Shown piece after piece: positions 29,300 through 38,819 of a stretch of 64,000 bases of DNA. The DNA is taken from assembly GCF_000426565.1 (NCBI RefSeq), contig NZ_AUFP01000001.1, positions 288,486-352,485 on the forward strand, in the 5' to 3' direction. Below the pieces are notes generated by a model. That model was not told where the DNA came from. It made no database searches and was given only the letters and a program-made list of their open reading frames with translations. The position numbers and the translations under genes were made by a program. Position 1 is the stretch's first letter. Every line of letters begins with the position of its first letter. The stretch is from Segatella albensis DSM 11370 = JCM 12258. Its GTDB lineage: Bacteria; Bacteroidota; Bacteroidia; Bacteroidales; Bacteroidaceae.

Positions 29300-29333
29300 A
29301 AGCCCTCAACTGTTCTCAGTTGAGGGCTTTTCT
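29300..29333 (+). terminator. Terminator after sdhCAB
   Basis: A perfect 13-bp stem (AAGCCCTCAACTG at 29300-29312, complement at 29317-29329) with a 4-nt loop runs into TTTTCT. Confidence 0.85.
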
Positions 29334-29344
29334 ATGAATTATAT

Positions 29345-29376
29345 TTTGATATCTTTCAAAAAATCTATATCTTTGC
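29345..29376 (+). promoter_or_regulatory. Promoter of the VanX-like gene, almost no leader
   Basis: TTTG (29345-29348), a 19-bp gap, then TATCTTTGC (29368-29376). The ATG is at 29380, so transcription is predicted to begin at or within 1-2 nt of the start codon. Confidence 0.75.
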
Positions 29377-29379
29377 GAT

Positions 29380-30117
29380 ATGAAAAAAATACTTTATCTG
29401 TTTGTTCTTATCTTATGTATCTCGTGTAGTTCCAAAGCGCAAAAACCATATCATAAGGCAAATTATAAGAAATCATCAGGCAAGACTGTTGCTCCTGCTT
29501 TCAAAGGTCTCAGTAAAACAGCCTTATCGTTATATAAGCAAGGATATATCAATGTTAAGGATGTTGACTCTAGTATTTTTGTGAGTCTTATGTATAGTCG
29601 TCCTGATAATTTCTGCAATGTTGTGCTATATGGCGACCTGAAAGAAGCATATCTCCATCCCAAGGCAGCGAAAGCGTTAAAAGAGGCCCAAACCTATCTT
29701 AAAACAATTCGTCCAGATCTCAGTCTGATAATCTTTGATGCAGCTCGACCGATGAGTATTCAACAGAAGATGTGGAACAAAGTTAAGAATACCAGTAAGT
29801 ATTATTATGTTTCCAACCCGGCCCATGGCGGAGGAATGCACAACTATGGAATGGCAGTAGACATCTCCCTGTGTAAGTTGAATGGCGATACGATCAGTAT
29901 GGGTACAAAGGTAGACTATATGGGCGATGCTGCGCATATTGACAACGAGACGTATCTTGTAGCACAGCATAAGATAAATGAGCAGGCTTGGCAAAATCGA
30001 AGACTCCTGCGCCGTGTTATGAAGCACGCAGGGTGGAGACCTTTGCCAACAGAATGGTGGCATTTTAATTTGTGTTCACGTGATGAAGCAAAGAAATACT
30101 ATCAAGTAATCAAATAA
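29380..30117 (+). CDS. VanX-like D-alanyl-D-alanine dipeptidase, lipoprotein
   Basis: Zinc M15 peptidase; family members hydrolyse D-Ala-D-Ala. The 245-aa product has the lipoprotein signal MKKILYLFVLILCISC (lipobox CISC, C16). Zinc ligands H154 and D161 lie in HNYGMAVDI and H228 in EWWHF; E225 is the catalytic base; FDAARPMS carries the conserved arginine. No VanS/R/H/A genes are nearby, so a role in envelope peptide recycling or D-Ala salvage is more likely than glycopeptide resistance. A methyltransferase gene starts 1 nt after its stop. Confidence 0.88.
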   Translation: MKKILYLFVLILCISCSSKAQKPYHKANYKKSSGKTVAPAFKGLSKTALSLYKQGYINVKDVDSSIFVSLMYSRPDNFCNVVLYGDLKEAYLHPKAAKALKEAQTYLKTIRPDLSLIIFDAARPMSIQQKMWNKVKNTSKYYYVSNPAHGGGMHNYGMAVDISLCKLNGDTISMGTKVDYMGDAAHIDNETYLVAQHKINEQAWQNRRLLRRVMKHAGWRPLPTEWWHFNLCSRDEAKKYYQVIK

Positions 30118-30118
30118 T

Positions 30119-31312
30119 ATGAAAGAACTAGGAGATATCAATTCTGCCACATGGGATTTTATCAGAGAACACGCCTCTGCTCGTGTGAAAGATCTGGCTT
30201 TCAAGTCAGACAAATACCCTGATGTTGACTTTATGTTTGCTCTTGAGCAGATAGAAGGCCGGCAGAAAGCAGCTCAGAAGCTCCCATATTGGGCTTCTGT
30301 CGATGGAATAGTATATCCACCTCATATTTCTATGGAACAATGCTCTAGCGAGGCTACAGCGCGTTATAAAGCCTCTCTCGTAAGCAGATTATTGACAGAC
30401 TTGCATTCGATGGTAGATCTGACAGGAGGCTTTGGAGTGGATTTTTCCTATTTAGCCCAGTCATTTGATTCAGCCACTTATGTAGAGCAGCAAGCTCATC
30501 TATGTCGTAATGCGATACATAATTTCAAATGTTTACAGCTAGATCATACCCATGTCGTATGTACAGATGGCGTTGAGTATCTCCGTCAAATCTCTCCAGT
30601 AAACCTCATCTTTCTGGATCCAGCTCGACGAGATAATCATGGTGCCAGAGTGTTTAGCATAGAAGATTGTTCTCCTAATGTTTTGGATATAGAAAAAACA
30701 CTCCTCTCAAAGGCCGATTTCGTTATCGTAAAGCTTTCCCCAATGCTTGATTGGCATGATGCTGTACGTAAATTAAAGCACACTATAGAGGTACATATCA
30801 TATCCGTAGGCAATGAATGTAAAGAACTCCTTTTGGTAATGTCGGCAAAAAACACAAAAACACTCGAAATTCATTGTGTTAATGATGAAGTGGATTTTGT
30901 GTATACTGAAGCAGAGGTTGTAGACAGCAGTTGGAAAAAGGTTGATATGGTCAGTTACCTATATGAGCCCAATAGTTCCATTATGAAAGCCGGATGTTTT
31001 GATGTCCTTTCCAAGAGATTTCCCATAACAGCTGTTGGCAAGAATTCTCATTTATATGTTTCAGATTCTGTCGTAGAGGAATTCCCAGGTCGGAAATTCG
31101 TTATAGAAACTATCACGACAATGAACAAAAAGGAATTACGGAAAGCATTAGTAGGCATTTCCAAAGCAAATATAACAGTTCGTAATTTCCCGATGGATGT
31201 TGCCACTTTGCGTAAGCGTCTTAAAATCAAGGATGGGGGAGATGTATATATATTTGCCACGACGAATAACGATGGTGGGCATATTCTATATGTTACAAAG
31301 AAACTGTCATAG
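30119..31312 (+). CDS. Class I SAM-dependent methyltransferase, PG_1098/THUMP-like type
   Basis: A 397-aa protein. The Rossmann-fold SAM motif MVDLTGGFGVDFSYL is near residues 97-111, and the IFLDPARRD segment replaces the motif IV of nucleic-acid methyltransferases. An N-terminal helical region and a C-terminal THUMP-like part follow the layout of Porphyromonas PG_1098. An RNA substrate is suspected for this family but not established. The start is one base after the VanX-like stop, so it is co-translated with that gene. No terminator is obvious downstream. Confidence 0.8.
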   Translation: MKELGDINSATWDFIREHASARVKDLAFKSDKYPDVDFMFALEQIEGRQKAAQKLPYWASVDGIVYPPHISMEQCSSEATARYKASLVSRLLTDLHSMVDLTGGFGVDFSYLAQSFDSATYVEQQAHLCRNAIHNFKCLQLDHTHVVCTDGVEYLRQISPVNLIFLDPARRDNHGARVFSIEDCSPNVLDIEKTLLSKADFVIVKLSPMLDWHDAVRKLKHTIEVHIISVGNECKELLLVMSAKNTKTLEIHCVNDEVDFVYTEAEVVDSSWKKVDMVSYLYEPNSSIMKAGCFDVLSKRFPITAVGKNSHLYVSDSVVEEFPGRKFVIETITTMNKKELRKALVGISKANITVRNFPMDVATLRKRLKIKDGGDVYIFATTNNDGGHILYVTKKLS

Positions 31313-31416
31313 AATTCTTACCCCTATGGCGATGACGTTTCACGCAGTTTGTTTTCAGGCAGAAAGTCGAACAAACTATCGAAGTCACGTTAAATCAACG
31401 ATAAATAGTATTTTAT

Positions 31417-31448
31417 TTTGCTTTTTGCTCATTTTTTTTTAAATTTGC
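31417..31448 (+). promoter_or_regulatory. Promoter of the GNAT-parE region
   Basis: TTTG (31417-31420), a 19-bp gap, then TAAATTTGC (31440-31448). The leader is about 20-25 nt. Confidence 0.75.
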
Positions 31449-31473
31449 ATTTTAAAGCATAATAACTCAGATA

Positions 31474-32622
31474 ATGTCATTGATAGAAATAAGAAAAGTA
31501 GAAACCAAGAAAGATCTTAAAACTTTCATCGAGTTTCATTACGATTTATACAAAGGCAATCAATATGACGTACCATCATTATTTGCAGATGATGTGAATA
31601 CGTTGAGCAAAGATAAAAATGCAGCCTTTGAATTTTGCGAAGCAGAATATTTCTTAGCCTATAGAGAAGGAAAATTAGTTGGTCGCATTGCGGCTATCAT
31701 TAATCATAAAGCTAATAAGCGCTGGGATCGTAAGATCGTGCGTTTTGGATGGGTTGATTTTGTAGATGATCTAGACGTGTCCAAGGCCCTCTTCAAAGCC
31801 GTTGAAGACTATGGTCGCAGCAAAGGAATGAACGAGGTTGTCGGTCCGTTGGGCTTTACAGACTTTGATCCAGAAGGAATGTTAATAGAAGGTTTCGATC
31901 AGTTAGGAACCTTTGCAACTATTTATAACTATCCTTACTATTCCAAGCACATGGAGCAGCTGGAAGGATGGGTAAAAGATAATGACTATGTAGAGTTCAA
32001 ACTATTAGTTCCAAAGACCGTTCCTGAGAAGTATGTGAAGATTGCCCAGATGGTAGAGAAACGCTACAATCTGCATGTCCATATTCTTACCAAGCATGAA
32101 ATATGGAAGGAAGGATACGGTCGGAAGATATTCCAGTTGATTAACGAAACCTTCAAGGATCTATATGGCTATTCTGAGTTATCTGATAAACAGATAGACC
32201 AGTATATCAAGATGTATCTGCCTTTTGCCGACCTGAATCTTATTCCGGTGATAGAAGACTGGAATGCAGACAGAAAGCTCGTTGGTGTAGGTGTTACCCT
32301 GCCATCATTGTCAAAGGCTGTACAAAAGTGTCACAGAGGTCGTATGTTACCTTTAGGATGGTGGCATCTGTTGCGTGCTCTTAAGTTCCATAAGACCAAG
32401 ATTGTTGATATGGAGATGATCGGAGTCTTGCCAGAATATCGTCAGAAGGGTGCCAATGCCTTGATGTTCGCTCATCTTATCCCAATCTATCAGAAATACG
32501 GATTTGAATGGGGAGAGTCTCAGGTAGAGATGGAGACCAATGAGAAGGTGCAGAGCCAGTGGCAATATTTGGAGACAATCCAGCATAAGCGCCGCAGATG
32601 TTATAAAAAAGAGATAAAATAA
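31474..32622 (+). CDS. GNAT-like acyltransferase, conserved in Bacteroidota
   Basis: A 382-aa protein whose central part reads as a GNAT acyl-CoA transferase fold: [21 protein letters not shown] (strand/acetyl-CoA region) early, then a second half with [21 protein letters not shown], which holds the acetyl-CoA pyrophosphate loop pattern (Q/R-x-x-G-x-A/G). The acceptor is unknown. It lies 7 nt upstream of parE and is probably in the same transcript; a functional link to topoisomerase IV is not implied. Confidence 0.78.
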   Translation: MSLIEIRKVETKKDLKTFIEFHYDLYKGNQYDVPSLFADDVNTLSKDKNAAFEFCEAEYFLAYREGKLVGRIAAIINHKANKRWDRKIVRFGWVDFVDDLDVSKALFKAVEDYGRSKGMNEVVGPLGFTDFDPEGMLIEGFDQLGTFATIYNYPYYSKHMEQLEGWVKDNDYVEFKLLVPKTVPEKYVKIAQMVEKRYNLHVHILTKHEIWKEGYGRKIFQLINETFKDLYGYSELSDKQIDQYIKMYLPFADLNLIPVIEDWNADRKLVGVGVTLPSLSKAVQKCHRGRMLPLGWWHLLRALKFHKTKIVDMEMIGVLPEYRQKGANALMFAHLIPIYQKYGFEWGESQVEMETNEKVQSQWQYLETIQHKRRRCYKKEIK

Positions 32623-32629
32623 TCAAGAT

Positions 32630-34597
32630 ATGTCAGAAGAAAACGAAAAGATTCAGCCCCAGCAGTCTGTAGAATATACGGACGACAATATTCGTCATCT
32701 ATCCGATATGGAGCATGTCAGAACCCGTCCTGGTATGTATATCGGTCGTCTTGGTGATGGAAATCTACCGGAAGATGGTATCTACGTGCTTCTGAAAGAG
32801 GTTATAGACAACTCTATAGATGAATTTAAGATGAATGCCGGTGATCGCATCGAAGTGGAGATTGAAGAAAATCTTCGTGTTTCAGTGCGTGACTATGGTC
32901 GAGGAATCCCTCAGGGAAAACTTGTAGAGGCCGTGAGTATGCTTAATACGGGTGGTAAGTATGATAGCAAGGCATTCAAGAAGAGCGTTGGTTTGAATGG
33001 TGTCGGTGTAAAGGCTGTTAATGCGCTGAGTAGCCATTTCGAAGTAAAGTCATTTCGTGATGGAAAGGTACGTGAGCTCGTCTTTGAGAAAGGTGTCAAG
33101 TTGAGCGACAAGACACATAAGACAGAGGAGGAAAATGGTACCTACATCTATTTCCAACCAGATAACACTTTATTCAAAAACTATAGTTTTCATGATGATA
33201 TCGTGGAAACTATGCTTCGCAATTACACATATCTGAACTCCGGGCTCACCATCATGTATAATGGTCGACGCATCAAGAGTCGTAATGGTCTCGAAGACCT
33301 GTTGACCGATAATATGACCGTGGATGGCCTTTATCCGATCATCCATATGAAAGGTGAAGATATAGAGATAGCCTTTACCCATACCAATCAGTATGGTGAG
33401 GAGTATCATAGTTTTGTCAACGGACAGCACACTACTCAGGGTGGTACACATCAGAGCGCCTTCAAGGAACATATCGCCAAGACCATTAAGGAGTTCTTCA
33501 ATAAGAATTACGAGTATACCGATATCCGAAATGGTATTGTAGCGGCTATCGCCTTGAATGTAGAGGAACCAGTATTCGAAAGCCAGACCAAGATAAAACT
33601 AGGTAGTACCCAGATGGCTCCAGATGGCGACAGCATTAATAAATATGTTGGTGATTTTATCAAGAAAGAGGTAGATAATTACCTCCATATCCATAATGAT
33701 GTAGCCGAAGTACTAGAAAACAAGATCAAGGAAAGTGAACACGAGCGTAAAGCAATGGCAGGTGTCACCAAATTGGCCCGTGAGAGAGCTAAAAAGGCTA
33801 ATCTGCACAATCGTAAATTACGCGATTGCCGTATTCACTATTGTGACAGCAAGAATAATCGAAAGGAAGAAAGTTGTATCTTTATCACCGAGGGCGACTC
33901 TGCCAGTGGAAGTATCACCAAAAGCCGTGATGTGAATACGCAGGCTGTATTCTCATTGCGTGGCAAACCTCTTAATAGCTTTGGCCTTACCAAGAAAGTG
34001 GTTTACGAGAATGAGGAATTCAACCTCTTACAGGCTGCTTTGGATATCGAGGATGGACTGGATAACCTGCGTTATAATAAGGTGATTGTAGCAACAGATG
34101 CCGATGTCGATGGCATGCATATCCGTCTGCTCATTATTACATTCTTCCTCCAGTTCTTCCCAGATTTAATCAAGAAAGGGCATGTGTATGTACTCCAGAC
34201 GCCACTCTTCCGTGTAAGAAATCGTCGCACGAAGATAAAAAATAAGCAAGTGATAGCTGATGCAGATGAAAAACTTGAAAAGAGAGAAAAGAAAAGTGAT
34301 TTCATAACACATTATTGCTATACAGATGAAGAGCGTCGACAGGCCATACAAGACCTAGGACCGGATCCTGAGATTACACGATTTAAAGGACTTGGAGAAA
34401 TTTCTCCAGAAGAGTTCGTACATTTCATCGGTTCAGATATGCGCCTTGAACAGGTAACTTTGCACAAAAACGATCAGGTACAAAAACTCTTGGAGTATTA
34501 TATGGGTAAAAATACGATGGAGCGCCAGAACTTTATTATCGATAATTTGGTGATCGAAGAAGATATTCCAGAAGAAGACTCTGTTCCTATGGATTAA
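32630..34597 (+). CDS. parE: DNA topoisomerase IV subunit B
   Basis: ATPase subunit that, with ParC, decatenates daughter chromosomes. The 655-aa product has GHKL motifs ([31 protein letters not shown]), a transducer domain, the TOPRIM sequence [11 protein letters not shown] and the metal site [11 protein letters not shown] call it ParE rather than GyrB because of the [15 protein letters not shown]-terminus, the [17 protein letters not shown] stretch and the absence of the GyrB SQK-type box. parC is not in the window, although it is often separate in this phylum. Confidence 0.92.
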   Translation: MSEENEKIQPQQSVEYTDDNIRHLSDMEHVRTRPGMYIGRLGDGNLPEDGIYVLLKEVIDNSIDEFKMNAGDRIEVEIEENLRVSVRDYGRGIPQGKLVEAVSMLNTGGKYDSKAFKKSVGLNGVGVKAVNALSSHFEVKSFRDGKVRELVFEKGVKLSDKTHKTEEENGTYIYFQPDNTLFKNYSFHDDIVETMLRNYTYLNSGLTIMYNGRRIKSRNGLEDLLTDNMTVDGLYPIIHMKGEDIEIAFTHTNQYGEEYHSFVNGQHTTQGGTHQSAFKEHIAKTIKEFFNKNYEYTDIRNGIVAAIALNVEEPVFESQTKIKLGSTQMAPDGDSINKYVGDFIKKEVDNYLHIHNDVAEVLENKIKESEHERKAMAGVTKLARERAKKANLHNRKLRDCRIHYCDSKNNRKEESCIFITEGDSASGSITKSRDVNTQAVFSLRGKPLNSFGLTKKVVYENEEFNLLQAALDIEDGLDNLRYNKVIVATDADVDGMHIRLLIITFFLQFFPDLIKKGHVYVLQTPLFRVRNRRTKIKNKQVIADADEKLEKREKKSDFITHYCYTDEERRQAIQDLGPDPEITRFKGLGEISPEEFVHFIGSDMRLEQVTLHKNDQVQKLLEYYMGKNTMERQNFIIDNLVIEEDIPEEDSVPMD

Positions 34598-34645
34598 ATA
34601 CTTTCAAAGTATACAGAGTTCTCATCTAGTAAATTTTAGAAAAAC

Positions 34646-36244
34646 ATGAAATACGTAATCAATACAAATAAAAGAGCAATGATGGTTACCATCTTGCTCT
34701 TTATGTTATTCATGCCAGTTGAAGCACAATTACGTTTCAACTGGGGTAATAAATCTCCATTAAGCAAATTGCAGCAGGCAGAGATTGCAATTTCCAATTT
34801 GTATGTTGATTCAGTCAATGAAAATAAATTGGTAGAAGATGCTATTCAGGGCATGTTGGAGAAGTTAGACCCTCATTCATCTTATACCACAGCCAAGGAA
34901 ACCGAGTCGATGAGTGAGTCGCTCAATGGTAATTTCGAGGGCATTGGCATACAGTTCAATGTTATTGCCGATACTTTAGTGGTAATTCAACCCGTTTTAA
35001 ATGGCCCCTCAGAGAAGGTTGGTATCCTTGCCGGTGATCGTATCGTCTCAGTAGAAGATACGGCCATAGCGGGCGTTAAAATGAGCAAAGAGAATATGAT
35101 GAAACGCCTTCGTGGACCAAAGAATACAAAAGTCAAATTAGGTGTTGTTCGCCGTGGTGTCAAGAATGTACTTTATTTCACAGTAACGCGTGATAAGATT
35201 CCTTTGAAGACTGTCGATGCAGTCTATATGATTCGTCCACAAGTTGGCTATATTCGATTGAGTAGTTTCGGAATGACCAGTCCTCAGGAAATTGCAGACG
35301 GACTAAGAACGTTGAAGCAACAGGGCATGAAGAGTCTTATCCTTGATCTTCAGCAGAATGGAGGGGGGTACCTGCAGTCGGCTGCTGCTATTGCTAATGA
35401 ATTTCTTCATGAGGGTGATTTGGTAGTTTATACCAAGGGACGTCAAGTGCCTCGCCAGGAATATCGTGCTGATGGCAAGGGAAGCTTTGTTACAGGAAAA
35501 CTTGTAGTCCTTATCGATGAGTTCTCTGCCTCTGCGGCAGAAATTGTCACAGGAGCTATTCAGGATCAGGATCGTGGTATTGTTGTCGGTCGTCGCTCTT
35601 TCGGTAAGGGACTTGTGCAGCGTCCTATCCCATTCGATGATGGTAGTATGATTCGCCTCACCGTGGCTCATTATTATACGCCAAGTGGCCGTTGTATTCA
35701 GAAACCTTATCGCAAAGGCGACCTGAAGGATTATGAGATGGATTTTGAGAACCGTTATAATCATGGTGAATTATCTAACAAGGATTCTATCCATTTAGAT
35801 AGTAGCTCAGTTTACCGTACTTTGCGCAAACATCGTTTGGTTTATGGAGGTGGTGGTATCATGCCCGATGAATTCGTACCTCTAGACACCACACGTTACA
35901 CCCGTTTGTTCCGTCAGTTGTCTATTAAGGGAATCATAGTCAATGAAGATCTGAAGTATATCGATAATCATCGTAAAGATCTTAAGAAACAATATACCAG
36001 TTTTGAGGACTTTAATAAGAAATATGAAATTCCACAGAGCTTGATAGATACAATTCTTTCAGAAGGAAATAAACAGAAGATACAAGCTAAGGATGATGCC
36101 GAACTCAAGAAAACACTTCCAAGTCTGAAGATACAACTTAAGGCCCTCATAGCCCGTGATTTGTTTGATATGAACGAATACTTCCAGATTATAAACGAAA
36201 CAGATGATATCATTCAGCGAGCATTGGAAGTAATCAAAAAGTAG
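34646..36244 (+). CDS. S41 family carboxyl-terminal processing peptidase
   Basis: Periplasmic serine protease of the CtpA/Tsp type. The 532-aa product has signal peptide MKYVINTNKRAMMVTILLFM... ending near VEAQ, a PDZ domain (GIGIQFNVIADTLVV, NGPSEKVGILAGDRI) and the catalytic Ser-Lys dyad S296 (FSASAAEI) and K321 (RSFGKGLVQ), 25 residues apart as in E. coli Tsp. A C-terminal helical extension follows. It probably degrades or trims periplasmic and outer-membrane proteins. It lies 48 nt after parE. Confidence 0.94.
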   Translation: MKYVINTNKRAMMVTILLFMLFMPVEAQLRFNWGNKSPLSKLQQAEIAISNLYVDSVNENKLVEDAIQGMLEKLDPHSSYTTAKETESMSESLNGNFEGIGIQFNVIADTLVVIQPVLNGPSEKVGILAGDRIVSVEDTAIAGVKMSKENMMKRLRGPKNTKVKLGVVRRGVKNVLYFTVTRDKIPLKTVDAVYMIRPQVGYIRLSSFGMTSPQEIADGLRTLKQQGMKSLILDLQQNGGGYLQSAAAIANEFLHEGDLVVYTKGRQVPRQEYRADGKGSFVTGKLVVLIDEFSASAAEIVTGAIQDQDRGIVVGRRSFGKGLVQRPIPFDDGSMIRLTVAHYYTPSGRCIQKPYRKGDLKDYEMDFENRYNHGELSNKDSIHLDSSSVYRTLRKHRLVYGGGGIMPDEFVPLDTTRYTRLFRQLSIKGIIVNEDLKYIDNHRKDLKKQYTSFEDFNKKYEIPQSLIDTILSEGNKQKIQAKDDAELKKTLPSLKIQLKALIARDLFDMNEYFQIINETDDIIQRALEVIKK

Positions 36245-36313
36245 AAATTTGCTCTATATCGCGTAAATAAAAAAGGTTTATCCGATAAGATCTATACATT
36301 TATCGGATGAACA

Positions 36314-36355
36314 AAAAATATCAGGGTTCTGTGAAAATAGAACCCTGATATTTTT
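36314..36355. terminator. Strong bidirectional terminator between ctp and ybeY
   Basis: A perfect 17-bp stem (left arm 36314-36330, right arm 36339-36355; core TATCAGGGTTCT) with an 8-nt loop has A/T tracts on both sides. A weaker 9-bp hairpin (36280-36308) precedes it. Confidence 0.85.
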
Positions 36356-36779
36356 ATTTTCTCATTTCTCTGAGGATATCTAATGCCTTATTCTCATTAG
36401 CCTCCATAATTTCTCGCTCTCCCGGGCCTTTGTCGTTGATACCGCATAGATGTAGTATACCGTGGATGATCACGCGATACAGCTCTTCTGTATAGTCTTT
36501 AGCAAACTTTTCTGCATTGGTTCTCACGGTGTCCAGCGAGATGACAAGGTCACCATTGATAATGTCATCCTCATCATAGTCGAAAGTAATGATGTCGGTA
36601 TAGTAATCGTGTCCCAGATATTCGTTGTTTACCTCGAGAATCTTTTCATCATTTACAAACATGTAACCTATCTCACCAACCTTTCTTCCGTAGGTTGCAG
36701 CTACAGCCTTAATCCAAGCTGTGGTCTCACGTTTTTTGATTTTTGGCATTTTAATGCCATCTGCATTATAAGTAATCAT
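36354..36779 (-). CDS. ybeY: Endoribonuclease YbeY
   Basis: Metal-dependent RNase for 16S rRNA 3' maturation and ribosome quality control. The 141-aa product has the UPF0054 core: ILEVNNEYLGHDYYTDIITF and the metal site HGILHLCGINDKGPGE. The family motif is H-x3-H-x5-H; here the third histidine position is Asp (HGILHLCGIND). A similar replacement occurs, to my knowledge, in other Bacteroidota YbeY proteins. It is last in the ruvB-coaD-ybeY operon, 2 nt after coaD. Confidence 0.92.
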   Translation of the reverse strand: MITYNADGIKMPKIKKRETTAWIKAVAATYGRKVGEIGYMFVNDEKILEVNNEYLGHDYYTDIITFDYDEDDIINGDLVISLDTVRTNAEKFAKDYTEELYRVIIHGILHLCGINDKGPGEREIMEANENKALDILREMRK

Positions 36780-36781
36780 AA

Positions 36782-37234
36782 TTATTTCTCCTTTCTTTTT
36801 GCTATAAATTCACTTGCATCCTTTCCAAAGAATTGCAATTCTCTTACCAATGTACTGCTGATACTTGATAGAGCTGGTTCAGAGAATAGCAGTACAGTCT
36901 CAATTCCGCTCAGTCGTCGGTTGATTTCCGCCTGCTCGCGTTCATATTCAAAGTCTTTTACCGACCTTACACCTCTGACAATGAAATTGGCGCCTTCTCT
37001 TTTGGCCATATCCACAGTCAAGTCACTATAGGCAACGACCTTGATATTCTTATTATCAGCATATAGTGTCTGAATATTGTTCAGTCTTTCCGAAATCTCA
37101 TCCTGTGTATGTTTCAATTTGCTTACAGCCACAGCAATTACAAGTTTGTCAAAGAGAGGCAAAGCCCTCTCCACGATATTCTGATGCCCTATGGTAAAAG
37201 GGTCGAAAGTTCCTGTAAAAACACCTATTCTCAT
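36782..37234 (-). CDS. coaD: Phosphopantetheine adenylyltransferase
   Basis: Penultimate step of coenzyme A synthesis: transfers AMP from ATP to 4'-phosphopantetheine. The 150-aa product has the nucleotidyltransferase motif TFDPFTIGH at 9-17 (T/H-x-x-H type), VRGVRSVKDFEYE for substrate binding and the C-terminal ISSTLVREL. Length is canonical. It lies 2 nt after ruvB and 2 nt before ybeY. Confidence 0.97.
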   Translation of the reverse strand: MRIGVFTGTFDPFTIGHQNIVERALPLFDKLVIAVAVSKLKHTQDEISERLNNIQTLYADNKNIKVVAYSDLTVDMAKREGANFIVRGVRSVKDFEYEREQAEINRRLSGIETVLLFSEPALSSISSTLVRELQFFGKDASEFIAKRKEK

Positions 37235-37236
37235 TA

Positions 37237-38268
37237 TTAAAAAAGATTTGGTTCCATCACATTGCTATTATAAGGATTTCTTCCTAGATGGTCGTAAGCC
37301 AGTCTCGTAGCAGTTCTTCCTCTTGGAGTACGCTTGATGAATCCCTCCATGATCAGGAACGGTTCATACACCTCCTCTATGGTGCCAGCATCCTCACCGA
37401 TTGCAGTGGCGATAGTAGAGATACCTACAGGTCCACCACGGAATTTGTCGATGATGGTGAGCAATATTTTGTTGTCTATCTCGTCCAGACCATATTGGTC
37501 GATGTTCAGCGCTTGTAGAGCAGTTTGAGTAATCTCACTTGTAATGGTTCCATTACCCTTTACCTGTGCAAAATCGCGTACTCGTCGTAGCATAGCGTTT
37601 GCGATACGAGGCGTGCCACGACTTCGACGGCTGATTTCCACAGCAGCATTGTCTTCGATAGGCATCTTCAGTAGCATAGCACTTCGCTTGATAATCTTCT
37701 GCAGCGTTTCTGGATTATAGTATTCCAGATGCATCTTAATACCGAAACGAGCTCTGAGCGGAGCCGTAAGGAGTCCACTTCTGGTCGTTGCACCTACGAG
37801 GGTAAAAGGATTCAAATCAATCTGTATACTACGTGCCGAAGGACCTTTGTCAATCATGATGTCTATTCGATAATCCTCCATTGCTGAGTACAAATATTCC
37901 TCTACCACAGGTGATAAGCGATGTATCTCGTCGATGAATAGCACATCGTTAGGCTCCAAGGAAGTAAGGATACCAGCTAAGTCACCCGGTTTGTCGAGTA
38001 CAGGTCCTGAGGTAATCTTGAATCCTACGCCTAATTCATTTGCAATGATATTGCTCAGCGTCGTTTTACCAAGACCAGGAGGACCGTAAAGGAGTGTATG
38101 GTCAAGAGGCTCACCACGATATTTGGCAGCCTCTACAAACACTTCGAGGTTGTCTACAACCTTCTGCTGTCCACTAAAGTCTGAAAACTTTAGAGGGCGG
38201 AGAGCATTTTCAAACTCCTTTTCAGCCGAGGATATATTTTCGTTTCTGATATCGAAATCTTCGTCCAT
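37237..38268 (-). CDS. ruvB: Holliday junction branch-migration helicase RuvB
   Basis: Hexameric AAA+ motor that drives RuvA-bound Holliday junction migration. The 343-aa product has Walker [10 protein letters not shown], Walker [10 protein letters not shown], the sensor [10 protein letters not shown] with arginine finger region APLRARFG, and the C-terminal winged helix ([33 protein letters not shown]). Length is canonical. It is first in a tight operon with coaD and ybeY. A -7-like TAACTTTGC lies about 22 nt upstream (38299-38291). Confidence 0.98.
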   Translation of the reverse strand: MDEDFDIRNENISSAEKEFENALRPLKFSDFSGQQKVVDNLEVFVEAAKYRGEPLDHTLLYGPPGLGKTTLSNIIANELGVGFKITSGPVLDKPGDLAGILTSLEPNDVLFIDEIHRLSPVVEEYLYSAMEDYRIDIMIDKGPSARSIQIDLNPFTLVGATTRSGLLTAPLRARFGIKMHLEYYNPETLQKIIKRSAMLLKMPIEDNAAVEISRRSRGTPRIANAMLRRVRDFAQVKGNGTITSEITQTALQALNIDQYGLDEIDNKILLTIIDKFRGGPVGISTIATAIGEDAGTIEEVYEPFLIMEGFIKRTPRGRTATRLAYDHLGRNPYNSNVMEPNLF

Positions 38269-38484
38269 TCTATTTTTTCTATCTTTTGCTGCAAAGTTAC
38301 AAAAAATACAGTATAAAGTTGTTTTTTCTGTATTTTTTTCTTTTCTTGATAAGATACTGTCCTGTTTTCATCTTTGAAGAATTGGATATTCTATATGTCT
38401 CTCAACATCTCAAGATTAAGACATTCTAGGGCTGTTACTGGTCATATATGGGTACGTTGTCCTGAAAATATACCTTCGTTTGGT

Positions 38485-38572
38485 GTGCGACGGCCGTGGT
38501 ATACGTGTGCGACGGCCGTCGCACAGTTGTACCACGTTCGACGTACAGTTGTACCACGGCCGTGGTACACGT
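38485..38572. repeat. Four tandem 22-bp palindromic units
   Basis: Units start at 38485, 38507, 38529 and 38551, an exact 22-bp pitch. Each is an 18-bp core near GTRCSACGGCCGTSGYAC plus a 4-bp linker (ACGT or AGTT), the first with the core's right end altered to GTATAC. Unit 2 (GTGCGACG/CGTCGCAC arms) and unit 4 (GTACCACG/CGTGGTAC arms) are perfect palindromes; unit 1 joins a type-2 left arm to a type-4 right arm; unit 3 is imperfect (centre GTTCGA). The array is GC-rich within AT-rich flanks. Confidence 0.9.
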
Positions 38573-38752
38573 AATAAATTCACGAGTTTACCACAATGTT
38601 ATAGGAATCATGTAGTTACATATGAACAGACATATCAAAACCATCTACAAAGTTACTTGTTCCAATTCTAATGAAAAAATAATGATTTTATAACTTAAAT
38701 ATTCGTATTTCGGATAAATTGAAAGTAAATGTAATAATTAAGTTACTGTTTA

Positions 38753-38785
38753 TTTGTTGTACTCGTGTTTTTGTTATAACTTTGC
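38753..38785 (+). promoter_or_regulatory. Promoter of the BASS transporter gene
   Basis: TTTG (38753-38756), a 20-bp gap, then TAACTTTGC (38777-38785). The leader is about 30 nt. Confidence 0.75.
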
Positions 38786-38819
38786 AGTCGTGTTCAAAAT
38801 TTAATTAAGGATTATAAGT

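Larger units (their letters stand above)
38269..38819. other. Intergenic region with palindrome array, between ruvB and the BASS gene
   Basis: 551 bp between divergent genes. It holds the ruvB -7 element (38291-38299), a GC-rich 22-bp tandem palindrome array (38485-38572), and the promoter of the BASS transporter (38753-38785). A 66-codon frame crosses the array but its lower half is only repeat translation, so I do not call it a gene. Confidence 0.7.

Noticed and set aside
29380..30117. Vancomycin resistance gene vanX
   Set aside because: No vanR/S/H/A neighbours, lipoprotein signal and Bacteroidota context point to a housekeeping dipeptidase.
31313..31416. Terminator or small RNA after the methyltransferase
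   Set aside because: GTTTGTT/AACAAAC (near 31348-31373) pairs weakly and has no T-run; not strong enough to report.
32630..34597. DNA gyrase subunit B
   Set aside because: The N-terminal [12 protein letters not shown] and [15 protein letters not shown] stretches fit the ParE lineage of Bacteroidota better than GyrB.
36462..37031. 189-codon plus-strand open frame over ybeY and coaD
   Set aside because: Antisense to two well-recognised enzymes; no promoter or family features.
38485..38572. CRISPR array
   Set aside because: Units abut with only 4-bp linkers and no unique spacers; no cas genes nearby.
38374..38574. 66-codon plus-strand frame across the 22-bp repeat array
   Set aside because: Its second half is the repeat translated (PWYT and similar), has no promoter, and resembles no protein; the frame exists because 22-bp palindromes lack stops.
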